Part shown: positions 1 through 7,809 of the stretch, in pieces
Layout of the letters: each line of letters opens with the position of its first letter
How positions within the stretch are numbered: position 1 is the first letter of the stretch
Program-made: the position numbers and the translations under genes
Assembly: GCF_001434785.1 (NCBI RefSeq)
Contig: NZ_AZDT01000008.1
Coordinates: 1-61,784 of the forward strand
Direction of reading: 5' to 3'
DNA length: 61,784 bases
Source: Levilactobacillus namurensis DSM 19117
Lineage (GTDB): Bacteria > Bacillota > Bacilli > Lactobacillales > Lactobacillaceae
Notes under the pieces: model-generated
Told to the model about the DNA's origin: nothing
Seen by the model: only the letters and a program-made list of their open reading frames with translations
The model's database searches: none

Positions 1-45
1 GTTTTTGAAAAACATGAAAACTGACGACTTTTTTGAAAGGTATGA

Positions 46-519
46 ATAATTCAGGCTAATCAAGCTCCGGCTATTCCTAAGGGGTTAAACAGTCGTTCAG
101 CGATTATTAAGAAAGCATTGAGAAGCTCAAAGCTGTCCTACGAACCGCGAATGTCAGAAGTCTTGGGATTCAGTGACATGACGGATGACGACCAAATTCA
201 GCTTATGGAGAATCCCAAGACGAAACGCTATGTCTTTAACTATGATTTTAAGGGGCAGATAATTCCTGTGTATGTTATTTATAGTCGAATCGATTCGAAA
301 AAGGAGCGGTATAATGCCTACTTAATTCCTGTAAACGATGATAAAATTGAGAATTTATTGACAGATGGAGTAGTTGCGGATAAGCAGGTGAAAGCTAAGT
401 CATATTATGGGTTTAGTTATCAGGATCTGGAGCAATTAATGCCGGAAGATGCCTTTAATGGATCTAAATATCCAGAGCCAAAAATTGTGGGGAAGTATGT
501 GGTGACCGATAAACAATGA
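46..519 (+). pseudogene. 3' fragment of an unidentified gene
   Basis: I do not recognise this protein. The frame is open from position 46, after a TGA at 43-45, and the first start-like codon is a TTG at 118, which has no good ribosome-binding site. The residues encoded upstream of that TTG read as normal coding sequence (QANQAPAIPKGLNSRSA). The next frame (positions 2-49) also reads naturally (FLKNMKTDDFFERYE), so a single-base frameshift near 45-48 would join the two. The product would be soluble, hydrophilic and rich in Lys, Asp and Tyr, with no membrane segment. The most likely reading is the C-terminal part of a longer gene that is cut by the window edge and frameshifted. An intact short gene starting at TTG 118 (133 residues) is the alternative. 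Confidence 0.4.
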
Positions 520-595
520 TTGGCAGGGGTGTCGTTAATCTTGCAGATCAGTAATTGAATGAAAGCTCAACTCTTGTGGTTATGATAGGGGTATA

Positions 596-830
596 CCAGA
601 ACACCGAAATAGGCTTAACGTGACTGTAAGCCGTGAGGACGGCCAGACAAGGCTCAGCCGTGAAATTTTCCTTGGTGAGCGTTTCTTAGCTCGCCTAGGA
701 AAAGGCCAGCTTGGGGACTATGGATTTGGGCGTCAAGTTGTGTCCACGGCGTTCCAGCCTTGTCTGGCCGTCCGGTAAGGCGATGACTAGCACAGCAGTT
801 AGGCTAGTCAATCGAAGAAAAATCTTTTCA
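596..830 (-). repeat. Structured dispersed element, copy A (three-way junction)
   Basis: A gene-free stretch with strong secondary structure. Arms at 637-654 (GGACGGCCAGACAAGGCT) and 756-773 are perfect 18-bp complements. Inside lie CCGTG (658-662) and CACGG (745-749), a hairpin with TTTTCCT (666-672) against AGGAAAA (697-703) extended by GAGC/GCTC, and a CTTG/CAAG hairpin (710-713, 734-737). The same architecture with different stem bases occurs at 54601-54736 on the other strand. A flanking GACTAGC/GCTAGTC hairpin (about 790-815) and the conserved edge GGTAAGGCG (774-782) suggest that the unit is longer than the main stem. No ORF fits it. It could be a structured RNA or a MITE-like repeat. 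Confidence 0.75.
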
Positions 831-987
831 AGATGGAATGTTGATGGCCATTGGTTCTAAAAAAGTAACGTTTTGGCAGAAAACCTCACATGACAGTCAA
901 AATTTTTTTGAGGCCAGAAATCCAGGAAAATCAATAGTTTTGCCCCATAAATAGTTCAAGGGAGGCCGGGACGCTGAGCAGGATACT

Positions 988-1016
988 TTGACCCGTAATT
1001 TCTTTTGGTTTAAACT
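988..1016 (+). promoter_or_regulatory. Candidate promoter of the gln transporter operon
   Basis: TTGACC at 988-993 and TAAACT at 1011-1016 are separated by 17 bp, close to a sigma-A promoter. A leader of about 110 nt follows before glnQ. It contains a GACCG/CGGTC hairpin near 1090-1106, but I see no T-box or riboswitch consensus. Confidence 0.5.
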
Positions 1017-1135
1017 TTGAAGTAGACCCTGCAAGTTTCCGGGTATCGGAGCGGTAGGCGCCTGATTAACTTTAGTGATGGGCCCCGCGGACCGGTGAAC
1101 GGTCACTCATTAACTATTTTAATGGAGGGAAAAAT

Positions 1136-1873
1136 ATGTCAATGATTGAATTCCACAACGTCGAGAAGTACTACGGTGACTTCCACGCGTTGCATAATAT
1201 CAACTTAACCATCGAAGCCGGCGAAACGGTCGTCTTGATTGGGCCATCTGGTTCTGGGAAGTCCACTCTAATTCGTTCCGTGAACGGGTTGGAACAGATT
1301 CGAGAAGGTCAACTGATCGTGAACGGCCAGGACTTGGCTAATCCTAAGACGGACATCAACCGGATTCGGAAGAACGTGGGAATGGTCTTCCAACACTTTA
1401 ACCTGTATGCTAACAAGACGATTCTTGAAAATATCATGTTGGCACCCCGCATCGTGTTACACCGGGATGAACAGGAAAACAAAAAGATTGCGATGGAGAT
1501 GCTGGACCGAGTTGGGCTAGCCGACCAAGCAGCGAAGATGCCGGCTCAGTTATCTGGGGGGCAGAAGCAACGAATCGCCATTGCGCGGTCGCTGGCGATG
1601 AAGCCGAAATGCCTGCTATTCGATGAACCGACTAGTGCCTTGGACCCCGAAATGGTTGATGATGTTTTGAATATCATGAAAACGATTGCGGAAGATTCCA
1701 GCATGACGTCCTTGATTGTGACCCACGAAATGGGCTTCGCTCGGGAAGTGGCCAACCGGGTTATCTTTATGGCTGATGGACGGATCCTGGAAGACGATTC
1801 AAAGGACAAGTTCTTCAACGGCGAGCCTAGCAACGAACGGGCACGTCAATTCCTTAGTAAGATTTTGCACTAA
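1136..1873 (+). CDS. glnQ: Amino acid (glutamine-type) ABC transporter ATPase
   Basis: Cytoplasmic ATPase that powers import of a polar amino acid, most likely glutamine or glutamate. At 245 residues it has the normal length for the family. Visible motifs are Walker A GPSGSGKST near residue 36, the signature LSGGQKQR near 140, Walker B LLFDEPTSALD and an H-loop histidine in VTHEMGFA. The start at 1136 follows the ribosome-binding site GGAGGG. It is the first gene of a four-gene operon: a lipoprotein gene follows after 17 nt and two permease genes come next, a complete PAAT-family importer. Substrate choice cannot be read from the ATPase, so the glutamine label is by family resemblance. Confidence 0.9.
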   Translation: MSMIEFHNVEKYYGDFHALHNINLTIEAGETVVLIGPSGSGKSTLIRSVNGLEQIREGQLIVNGQDLANPKTDINRIRKNVGMVFQHFNLYANKTILENIMLAPRIVLHRDEQENKKIAMEMLDRVGLADQAAKMPAQLSGGQKQRIAIARSLAMKPKCLLFDEPTSALDPEMVDDVLNIMKTIAEDSSMTSLIVTHEMGFAREVANRVIFMADGRILEDDSKDKFFNGEPSNERARQFLSKILH

Positions 1874-1890
1874 TCAGGGAGGTTTGCGAT

Positions 1891-2727
1891 ATGAAAAAAA
1901 TTATGCGCAGCCTGGGCCTGATGCTCGCGCTACTGACCCTGACGGTAGTCGTCAGTGCCTGTGGCTCGAAGCCGCTATCTCAGCGTAACGTCTTGAAGAC
2001 GGATCAACAGTCCAAGACGATTACCTGGGGGGTCAAGGCGGATACGCGGCTGTTTGGGTTGCTGGATACCAAGGATGGCCAGATCAAGGGCTTCGAAATT
2101 GATTTAGCTAAGGCCATCACCAAGCAGATGCTGGGCAAAGATGCCAAGGCGAAGTTTATCCAAGTGACCAGTTCAACGCGGATGCCGATGTTAAAGAACG
2201 GGAACATTGATGCCATTATTGCCACCATGACCAATACGCCAGAACGGCGAAAGCAAGTGGCTTTTAGCAATACTTATTTCTACGCTGGTCAATCCCTACT
2301 GGTCAAGAAGGGGAGCAGCATTAAAAACGTCAAAGACTTGAACCGCCAGAAAGGCACGGTCCTAGGGGTCGTGGGTTCAGATTCCGTGGAGAACGTCGCG
2401 AAGGTGGCGCCTAACGCGAAAGTCCTACAACTGACCGACTACGCCCAAGCCATGACGGCGCTGAAGTCGGGGCAAGGGCAAGCGTTGACCACCGATAACG
2501 GGATCCTTTACGGGATGTCCGTCCAGAACCCCGATTACGTGGTCACTGGTGGGACGTTCGTGTCCGAACCTTACGGGATTGCGGTCGATAAGGCGCAAAC
2601 GCCGTTCCGGCAAGCCGTCAACCAGTCGCTGAAGGAGTTACGGGCCAACGGGCAGTATCAGAAGATTCTGCACAAGTGGTTCCATAACGTTAAGGGCTTT
2701 GATTACGAGGAGGCGGCTAGAGAATGA
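1891..2727 (+). CDS. glnH: Glutamine-type ABC transporter substrate-binding lipoprotein
   Basis: Extracellular solute-binding protein (SBP family 3) that captures the amino acid and delivers it to the permeases. It has 278 residues. A lipoprotein signal with lipobox VVVSAC places the lipid-modified cysteine at residue 24. The body shows typical family segments: WGVKADTRLFGLLD, then GQIKGFEIDLAKAI, and NIDAIIATMTNTPERRKQVAFSN, which carries the binding-site arginine region. The ribosome-binding site GGGAGG lies upstream. Its stop overlaps the start of the next permease gene by 4 nt (ATGA), which indicates translational coupling. Glutamine or glutamate is the likely ligand. Confidence 0.88.
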   Translation: MKKIMRSLGLMLALLTLTVVVSACGSKPLSQRNVLKTDQQSKTITWGVKADTRLFGLLDTKDGQIKGFEIDLAKAITKQMLGKDAKAKFIQVTSSTRMPMLKNGNIDAIIATMTNTPERRKQVAFSNTYFYAGQSLLVKKGSSIKNVKDLNRQKGTVLGVVGSDSVENVAKVAPNAKVLQLTDYAQAMTALKSGQGQALTTDNGILYGMSVQNPDYVVTGGTFVSEPYGIAVDKAQTPFRQAVNQSLKELRANGQYQKILHKWFHNVKGFDYEEAARE

Positions 2728-3362
2728 TTCATATCTTTGCACACTACGGAGGCACGCTCCTCTACGGGTTAGGTCAGACGCTGTTATGTAGTCTGATTGC
2801 GCTGGTGTTCAGTCTGATTATCGGGACTTTCTTCGCGTTACTAGAAGAATCCCCGAATAAGGTCGCGCGCGGCGTGGCCCGGGTCTACATCGAGGTTTTT
2901 CGGAACATTCCCCTGCTGGTGATCACCATGTTCTTCTACGTGGTCATTCCGTTGTACGTGATCAAGGTCAACGGATTCACTGCCGGGACGATTGGGTTGA
3001 CGCTGTACACGTCAGCCTTCATTGCGGAAACAGTGCGGGCGGGGATTCAGTCCGTGGACCCCGGTCAGATGGAAGGGGCCCGGTCGAACGGGCTGACCTA
3101 CTGGCAGAGCATGCGCTACATTGTCTTGCCGCAGGCTTTCCGGTACGTGATTCCACCACTGGGTAACCAATTCGTCAACTTGGTCAAGAACTCCTCAACG
3201 TTAGCCTTCGTGGGGGGCTTTGACCTGATGTATCAGGGGAACGCCATCGCGTCCAGTTCACTAGAGACCATGGCGGCCTACTCCGCTGTTGGGGTGCTCT
3301 ACCTGATCATTACCATGCCGATTAGTTACTACATGCGCTACCTAGAAAAACGGTTAGCTTAG
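2724..3362 (+). CDS. Amino acid ABC transporter permease (GlnM-like)
   Basis: Integral membrane subunit of the importer, 212 residues, with about five hydrophobic helices. The conserved loop that docks to the ATPase is visible as QMEGARSNGLTYWQSMRYIVLPQA in mid-protein (the EAA-type motif). The gene overlaps glnH by 4 nt and is followed after 13 nt by a paralogous permease, so the channel is probably a heterodimer of the two. Both permeases contain a nearly identical VDPGQMEGAR segment, consistent with an old duplication. Confidence 0.88.
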   Translation: MIHIFAHYGGTLLYGLGQTLLCSLIALVFSLIIGTFFALLEESPNKVARGVARVYIEVFRNIPLLVITMFFYVVIPLYVIKVNGFTAGTIGLTLYTSAFIAETVRAGIQSVDPGQMEGARSNGLTYWQSMRYIVLPQAFRYVIPPLGNQFVNLVKNSSTLAFVGGFDLMYQGNAIASSSLETMAAYSAVGVLYLIITMPISYYMRYLEKRLA

Positions 3363-3375
3363 GGGAGGGATTACG

Positions 3376-4032
3376 ATGCTAAATAACTTTATTGCTGCCT
3401 ACTCCCCGGATAACTTACGCTACCTGTTTGGCGGCCTGGGAATCACCATTCTGGTTTCCGTGGCCTCCATTATTGGGAGTTTCATTATCGGTGCGATTCT
3501 GGGGGTCATCCGGTACGTTAAGATTAAGTACCTGTCTGCCTTGGTCGGTCTGGTGATCGACATTATCCGGAACCTGCCGTTGATTCTGATCTTGTTCTTC
3601 ATTTACTTTGGATTACCGAACCTGGGGGTCAAGCCGGAAGTGATTCCAGCGGCGATTCTCGCAATGACCATCTTCGAATCCGCTATGTTGGCCGAAATCG
3701 TGCGGTCCGGGATTCAAGCGGTCGACCCCGGCCAGATGGAAGGTGCCCGGGCCAACGGGCTGACTTACTGGCAAGCGCTCCGCTATATCGTGTTGCCCCA
3801 AGCCATCGTGAAGATGATTCCGGCCATCGTGAGCCAGTTCATCTCACTGGTCAAGGATACGTCTTTGGCGACGATTATTCTGTTACCAGAAATGCTGTAC
3901 CGGTCACAGATTATCTATGGTCAGAACACGAATTACATTATTCCCATGTTCTTGGCAATCGCAGTGTTATACTTTGTGGTTTGTTACGCACTGTCCGTGT
4001 TGGCGCGGTACTTGGAAAAGCGTCAGGCCTAA
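3376..4032 (+). CDS. Amino acid ABC transporter permease (GlnP-like)
   Basis: Second membrane subunit of the same importer, 218 residues, with the ATPase-docking loop QMEGARANGLTYWQALRYIVLPQA. Helices are predicted from residue 18 on, and the protein ends in a short basic tail. The ribosome-binding site is GGGAGGG upstream of ATG 3376. It is the last gene of the operon, and a stem-loop terminator follows about 20 nt after the stop. It is paralogous to the preceding permease rather than to the long GlnPH fusions found in some lactic acid bacteria. Confidence 0.88.
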   Translation: MLNNFIAAYSPDNLRYLFGGLGITILVSVASIIGSFIIGAILGVIRYVKIKYLSALVGLVIDIIRNLPLILILFFIYFGLPNLGVKPEVIPAAILAMTIFESAMLAEIVRSGIQAVDPGQMEGARANGLTYWQALRYIVLPQAIVKMIPAIVSQFISLVKDTSLATIILLPEMLYRSQIIYGQNTNYIIPMFLAIAVLYFVVCYALSVLARYLEKRQA

Positions 4033-4050
4033 CGTGACGAGATAAACTTA

Positions 4051-4095
4051 AGGCGTTTTCGATTCTTCCGGAGAAGGGGGACGAAAACGCCTTTT
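4051..4095 (+). terminator. Terminator of the gln operon
   Basis: AGGCGTTTTCG and CGAAAACGCCT form an 11-bp stem followed by TTTT. Confidence 0.8.
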
Positions 4096-4118
4096 AATTT
4101 GGACCACTAACTGACCAT

Positions 4119-4151
4119 AAAAAGCCCCCAGTCGCTGAACTGGGGACTTTT
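4119..4151 (-). terminator. Terminator of hflX
   Basis: The GCCCCCAG / CTGGGGAC stem is flanked by A and T runs, which makes it usable on the minus strand after hflX. On the plus strand it lies just after the gln operon terminator. Confidence 0.75.
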
Positions 4152-4163
4152 GGTGATCAGTGC

Positions 4164-5456
4164 CTAATCTTCGACAGAGTCGGCATCCGTGACCACGTAT
4201 GACTTGTATTTGTTGAAATCAGCGCTGGTCAACTCAACGCGCATCGCAGTGCCGTCGGCTTGGTAATCCGTCGACAGGACGTTGCAGTGGTCGTTCATGT
4301 AGGCCACGATGTCGCCGGCATCGAACGGAATCAAGAAGTTGGCCGTGACGTAGTTGTGGAAGACCTTTTCCTTCATGGCCCGGACGAGCAGGTCGATGGA
4401 GGCGTCGTCCTTAGCGGAGATGATCAGTTGATCGCCCGCACGGCTGGGGTAGTCGGTCGATGTCAGGTCCGCCTTGTTGAAGACCGTGATCATCGGCACG
4501 TCGGTCACCCCAATGTCTTGGAGCGTCTGCTCCGTGGTGGCCATCATGGCATCCCGGTTGACATCGGCGTAGTCGACGACTTGGACCAGGAGATCGGCGT
4601 TAGCGGCCTCTGACAGGGTCGACCGGAACGCCTTGACCAGGTTAGTTGGCAGTTGACTGACGAAACCGACCGTATCGCTTAACAGGAGCTTCTTTTGGTC
4701 GGGGAAGATCAGTTGCCGCACACTGGTATCTAGGGTCGCAAACAACATGTTCTTCACGAAGACTTGCTTCTCCTCGTTCTTGCCGAAGCGCTTGACCAGC
4801 GCGTTCATCAGAGTCGATTTCCCCGCGTTGGTGTAGCCAACTAGGGCGACGGAAGGCAGTTCGTTGCGTTCCCGTTGTTGACGTTGGGTTTCGGCGGCTT
4901 GGTTGATTTCCTTCAGCTCGTGGTTCACGTGCGTGATCGACCGTTCGATGGTCCGCCGACTCATTTCGGTCTGGGATTCACCGGCCCCCCGGTTGGCGAG
5001 GCCACCGCCACCGCCACCGCCTTGTTGGTCCAGCCGTTGCGACGCGCTGGTGTGCAAGCGGGGCAACTGGTACTGTAACATAGCCAATTGGACTTGTAGC
5101 TTGGCTTCGCGGGATTGCGCCCGGTTGGCGAAAATCTCCAGAATCAGGCCGGTCCGGTCGATGATCCGTGCCTTGGTGCCGTTCTCCAAGTTCCGAATCT
5201 GACTCGGGGTTAGCTCATCGTTGACCACCACGGTATCGACTTGGTCGTCGGCGACGATGGCCGCGAGCTCTTCCACTTTCCCGGTTCCGAAGTAGGTGCC
5301 GGGGTTAGGCTTAGTCAGTGCTTGTTGCACTTGTTCGACCACCGTCATGTGGTTGGCCTCGACTAAGGCCGTTAACTCAGCCATGGAATAATCAAACGTC
5401 GCTTGACCGGCGTTTAAACCAATGGTGACGACTGGTGTTGCTGGCGTTTCATCCAT
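4164..5456 (-). CDS. hflX: Ribosome-associated GTPase HflX
   Basis: GTPase that splits stalled 70S or 100S ribosomes under stress. It has 430 residues, the usual length. The N-terminal domain contains DTVVVNDELTPSQIRNLE, then the diagnostic glycine-rich loop QQGGGGGGG and GAGESQTE, then a coiled coil. The G domain has G1 GYTNAGKST near residue 207, G3 DTVGFV and G4 NKAD. The start ATG follows AAGGAGG with good spacing. The gene is monocistronic and convergent with the gln operon. A TATACT near 5497 on the minus strand is a plausible -10 box. Nothing looks broken. Confidence 0.95.
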   Translation of the reverse strand: MDETPATPVVTIGLNAGQATFDYSMAELTALVEANHMTVVEQVQQALTKPNPGTYFGTGKVEELAAIVADDQVDTVVVNDELTPSQIRNLENGTKARIIDRTGLILEIFANRAQSREAKLQVQLAMLQYQLPRLHTSASQRLDQQGGGGGGGLANRGAGESQTEMSRRTIERSITHVNHELKEINQAAETQRQQRERNELPSVALVGYTNAGKSTLMNALVKRFGKNEEKQVFVKNMLFATLDTSVRQLIFPDQKKLLLSDTVGFVSQLPTNLVKAFRSTLSEAANADLLVQVVDYADVNRDAMMATTEQTLQDIGVTDVPMITVFNKADLTSTDYPSRAGDQLIISAKDDASIDLLVRAMKEKVFHNYVTANFLIPFDAGDIVAYMNDHCNVLSTDYQADGTAMRVELTSADFNKYKSYVVTDADSVED

Positions 5457-5597
5457 AAAGTCATCCTCCTTATTAGGTTCCTTGAAGTCAGTATACCATT
5501 TTTAGGGACGGGACGGTTAAGGGAGCTTAGGCGACCCGGATGGTGCGATTGAGTGAGAAATGCGGGGTGATCTTAGAATGCTGAAAATTAAAATGAA

Positions 5598-5711
5598 ATG
5601 ACAAAGGATTATAAGGAAGTTGGCCAACACTATCGTAAAATTTCTTACGGATTAACGAGTTTAGCGGGATTACATACTTATGAAACCACGAAGGCTGAAT
5701 GGAAACGGTGA
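5598..5711 (+). CDS. Possible 37-residue small protein or gene remnant
   Basis: The short frame reads MTKDYKEVGQHYRKISYG and continues to TTKAEWKR before a stop. Its composition (Lys, Tyr, His, Thr) looks like real coding sequence rather than random DNA. There is no convincing ribosome-binding site, and the frame is closed just upstream by TAA at 5589-5591. It lies between hflX and oppA1, 130 nt before the latter. It may be a true small protein, a remnant of a lost gene, or chance. I assign no function. Confidence 0.25.
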   Translation: MTKDYKEVGQHYRKISYGLTSLAGLHTYETTKAEWKR

Positions 5712-5763
5712 GAAAACGGGAACGATATCGGTTGATAAATGATAATAAAATTAAATAAAAGTA

Positions 5764-5790
5764 TTGATTCTAACTTAATTTTAATATATG
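5764..5790 (+). promoter_or_regulatory. oppA1 promoter-like block (first of three repeats)
   Basis: TTGATT at 5764 and TATATG at 5785 have a 15-bp spacer and sit in an AT-rich block. The same TTG-TT.(15).TAA-TATA pattern recurs before oppA2 and oppA3. The spacer is shorter than the usual 17 bp, so the exact boxes are uncertain. Confidence 0.45.
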
Positions 5791-5843
5791 CTGTTTTCAG
5801 CGCTCATTCGTTGAGCGGATTTACATATGAGGGGTCGGATTTG

Positions 5844-7475
5844 ATGAGAGTATCTTCAGCACTTAAGCTGGGGACGGTCGCCACGTTCTCTGCCATTTTA
5901 TTGGCTGCTTGTGGGACCTCTTCCAGCAGTACCAGCCGGGCCAAGGACCAAACCTTGAACTGGATGGAAGCTTCAGCGTTGCCAACCATGGATCCATCGA
6001 AGGCAACTGACGTGGTTTCGGGGGGAACCATGAACAACACCAGTCAGGGATTGCTTAAGTTCGGGAAGAACAGCAAGACCTATCCCGGGGTGGCCAAGTC
6101 CTACAGCAAGTCGAAGGATGGGAAGACCTATACCTTTAACTTGCGGAAGTCGAAATGGAGTAACGGCGATCCCGTGACCGCGAAGGATTTCGTCTTCGGC
6201 TGGCAACGGACCGTGAACCCTAAGACGGGGTCGCAGTACGCTTACCTCTACGGTGACGTTAAGAACGCCAATGCCGTCATGAAGGGGAAGAAGCCAGTCT
6301 CAGCCTTAGGTATCAAGGCCGTGGGGGACTACAAGGTCGTTGTGAACCTGGAACACCCTGTCAGTTACTTCCCAACCTTAGTCGCGCAGACCAGTTTCTT
6401 CCCGCAGAATGAATCCGTGGTCAAGAAGCTGGGGAAGAAGTACGGGACCAACGCCAAGAACAACGTCTACAACGGGCCGTTTAAGCTGACCTACTGGACC
6501 GGGACGTCGGATAATTGGACGCTGACCAAGAACGACAAGTACTGGGATGCCAAGCACGTGACCCTAAAGCACGTGAAGTTCAATACGGTCAAGGACCCAC
6601 AAACGGCGTTGAGTCAGTACCAGACCGGTAAGCTGGACGCGACTTACCTGAGTGGGCAACAACCTAAGAACTACAAGAATAGCAAGAACTACCATTCACG
6701 GGACGGCTCGTCGATTGCTTACATCGAACTGAACGAACGGCGCGATTCCATGATGAAGAACAAGAAGGCGCGGCAAGCCTTGTCACTGGCCATTAATCGG
6801 GATCAATTCGTCAACAAGGTCCTCGACGACGGCTCTAAGGTCCCAACGGGCTTTGTAACCACCGGCTTAGCGGTTCGTGACGGCCAAGACTTCGCCAAGG
6901 AAGCCGCGGTCCCGGCCGCGACGGCTTACAACCTGAAGAAGGCTAAGCAACTGTGGAACCAAGCTTTGAAGGAGACCGGCCGGAAGAGCTATTCTCTGAC
7001 CCTCTTGGCGGACGATACGCCAGTCGGGAAGAGTACCACCGAATACGTACAGAGTCAGTGGTCGAAGTTACCGGGGTTGAAGGTTACCAACCAGAACCTA
7101 CCGTACAAGACGCGGCTGTCCCGTTCGGCCAGTCACGACTTCCAGGCCGTGGTAACTCTCTGGGGCGCGGACTTCCCTGACCCGATTACGGACTTATCCC
7201 TGTTTACGACGGGCGCTTCGTACAACAACGGCGGCTGGAAGTCGGCGGCTTACGATCGGAACATCCAGGATGCGACGACCACTAATGCGAACCGGCCAGC
7301 TCAACGTTGGCAGAACTTAGTCAACGCGCAGAAGATCCTGATGCGTGATCAAGGGGTCATTCCAATCTACCAGCCAGGTAAGCCACAACTGGTGAAGTCG
7401 ACGGTCAAGAATCTAGTCTACTTCCCAGTCAGCTCGAATTGGGACTTTAGTAAGGTCTACATCGCCAACAAGTAA
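5844..7475 (+). CDS. oppA: Oligopeptide-binding lipoprotein, first paralog (oppA1)
   Basis: Extracellular SBP family 5 protein that binds peptides for the Opp importer encoded downstream. It has 543 residues. The signal peptide ends in lipobox LLAAC with Cys23 as the lipid anchor. The family signature region YTFNLRKSKWSNGDPVTAKDFVFGWQRT is visible, written here in parts: YTFNLRKSKWSNGD, then PVTAKDF. ATG 5844 is chosen because it follows GAGGGG by 9 nt and gives the same N-terminus as the two paralogs. The frame remains open upstream to 5739 without a ribosome-binding site. It is the most divergent of the three tandem copies and lacks the leader palindrome of the other two. Confidence 0.9.
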   Translation: MRVSSALKLGTVATFSAILLAACGTSSSSTSRAKDQTLNWMEASALPTMDPSKATDVVSGGTMNNTSQGLLKFGKNSKTYPGVAKSYSKSKDGKTYTFNLRKSKWSNGDPVTAKDFVFGWQRTVNPKTGSQYAYLYGDVKNANAVMKGKKPVSALGIKAVGDYKVVVNLEHPVSYFPTLVAQTSFFPQNESVVKKLGKKYGTNAKNNVYNGPFKLTYWTGTSDNWTLTKNDKYWDAKHVTLKHVKFNTVKDPQTALSQYQTGKLDATYLSGQQPKNYKNSKNYHSRDGSSIAYIELNERRDSMMKNKKARQALSLAINRDQFVNKVLDDGSKVPTGFVTTGLAVRDGQDFAKEAAVPAATAYNLKKAKQLWNQALKETGRKSYSLTLLADDTPVGKSTTEYVQSQWSKLPGLKVTNQNLPYKTRLSRSASHDFQAVVTLWGADFPDPITDLSLFTTGASYNNGGWKSAAYDRNIQDATTTNANRPAQRWQNLVNAQKILMRDQGVIPIYQPGKPQLVKSTVKNLVYFPVSSNWDFSKVYIANK

Positions 7476-7493
7476 GCTGAACGCTCTGCATCT

Positions 7494-7575
7494 TAGTGTG
7501 GGCACACTAGGGGGATGACGGGGCAACGTCAGTTAGCTCGGGTGACGCTCAGGTGAAACGAACCTTAGGCGTCAC
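7494..7575 (+). ncRNA. Multi-hairpin 3' region after oppA1
   Basis: Three perfect or near-perfect hairpins lie in tandem: TAGTGTG/CACACTA (7494-7509, 2-nt loop), TGACG/CGTCA (7516-7531), and GTGACGC/GCGTCAC (7542-7575) with an internal AGGT/ACCT extension. A strong terminator follows at 7594. There is no ORF. It could stabilise the oppA1 mRNA end or be released as a small RNA. It matches no riboswitch I know. Confidence 0.4.
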
Positions 7576-7593
7576 TTTACCCGGTAACACAGG

Positions 7594-7633
7594 AGGAACC
7601 GTTAACGTGCATCAATGGTTAACGGTTCCTTTT
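7594..7633 (+). terminator. Terminator after oppA1
   Basis: AGGAACCGTTAAC and GTTAACGGTTCCT form a 13-bp perfect stem with an 11-nt loop and a short T tract. Confidence 0.85.
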
Positions 7634-7709
7634 ACTTATCACTTTTTAATAATGAGAGGCTTATAAGGGGATAAATTGGGTGAAAATGATATAAAATTAA
7701 AAAATACTA

Positions 7710-7736
7710 TTGATTTTAATCTTATTCTAATATATG
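7710..7736 (+). promoter_or_regulatory. oppA2 promoter-like block (second repeat)
   Basis: TTGATT at 7710 and TATATG at 7731 with a 15-bp spacer align base for base with the oppA1 block over most of its length. Confidence 0.5.
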
Positions 7737-7744
7737 ATTGAAAC

Positions 7745-7758
7745 CATCAAATTTGATG
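7745..7758 (+). promoter_or_regulatory. Candidate operator palindrome, oppA2 leader
   Basis: CATCAAATTTGATG is a perfect 14-bp palindrome just downstream of the promoter block. A near-identical site is at the same place before oppA3, and none is before oppA1. This position suits a repressor that senses nitrogen or peptides. CodY is not assumed because its consensus differs. Confidence 0.5.
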
Positions 7759-7809
7759 TTGTCACTTGGTTGTTTGTACCCAAATTAAGTTTAGAGGGGT
7801 TGGATGAGA

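Noticed and set aside
1020-1130. Possible T-box or riboswitch before glnQ
   Set aside because: There is a GACCG/CGGTC hairpin but no T-box sequence, specifier loop or terminator/antiterminator pair.
4980-5030. GC-rich triplet-like run resembling a repeat expansion inside hflX
   Set aside because: It encodes the normal glycine loop of HflX proteins, so it is a family feature.
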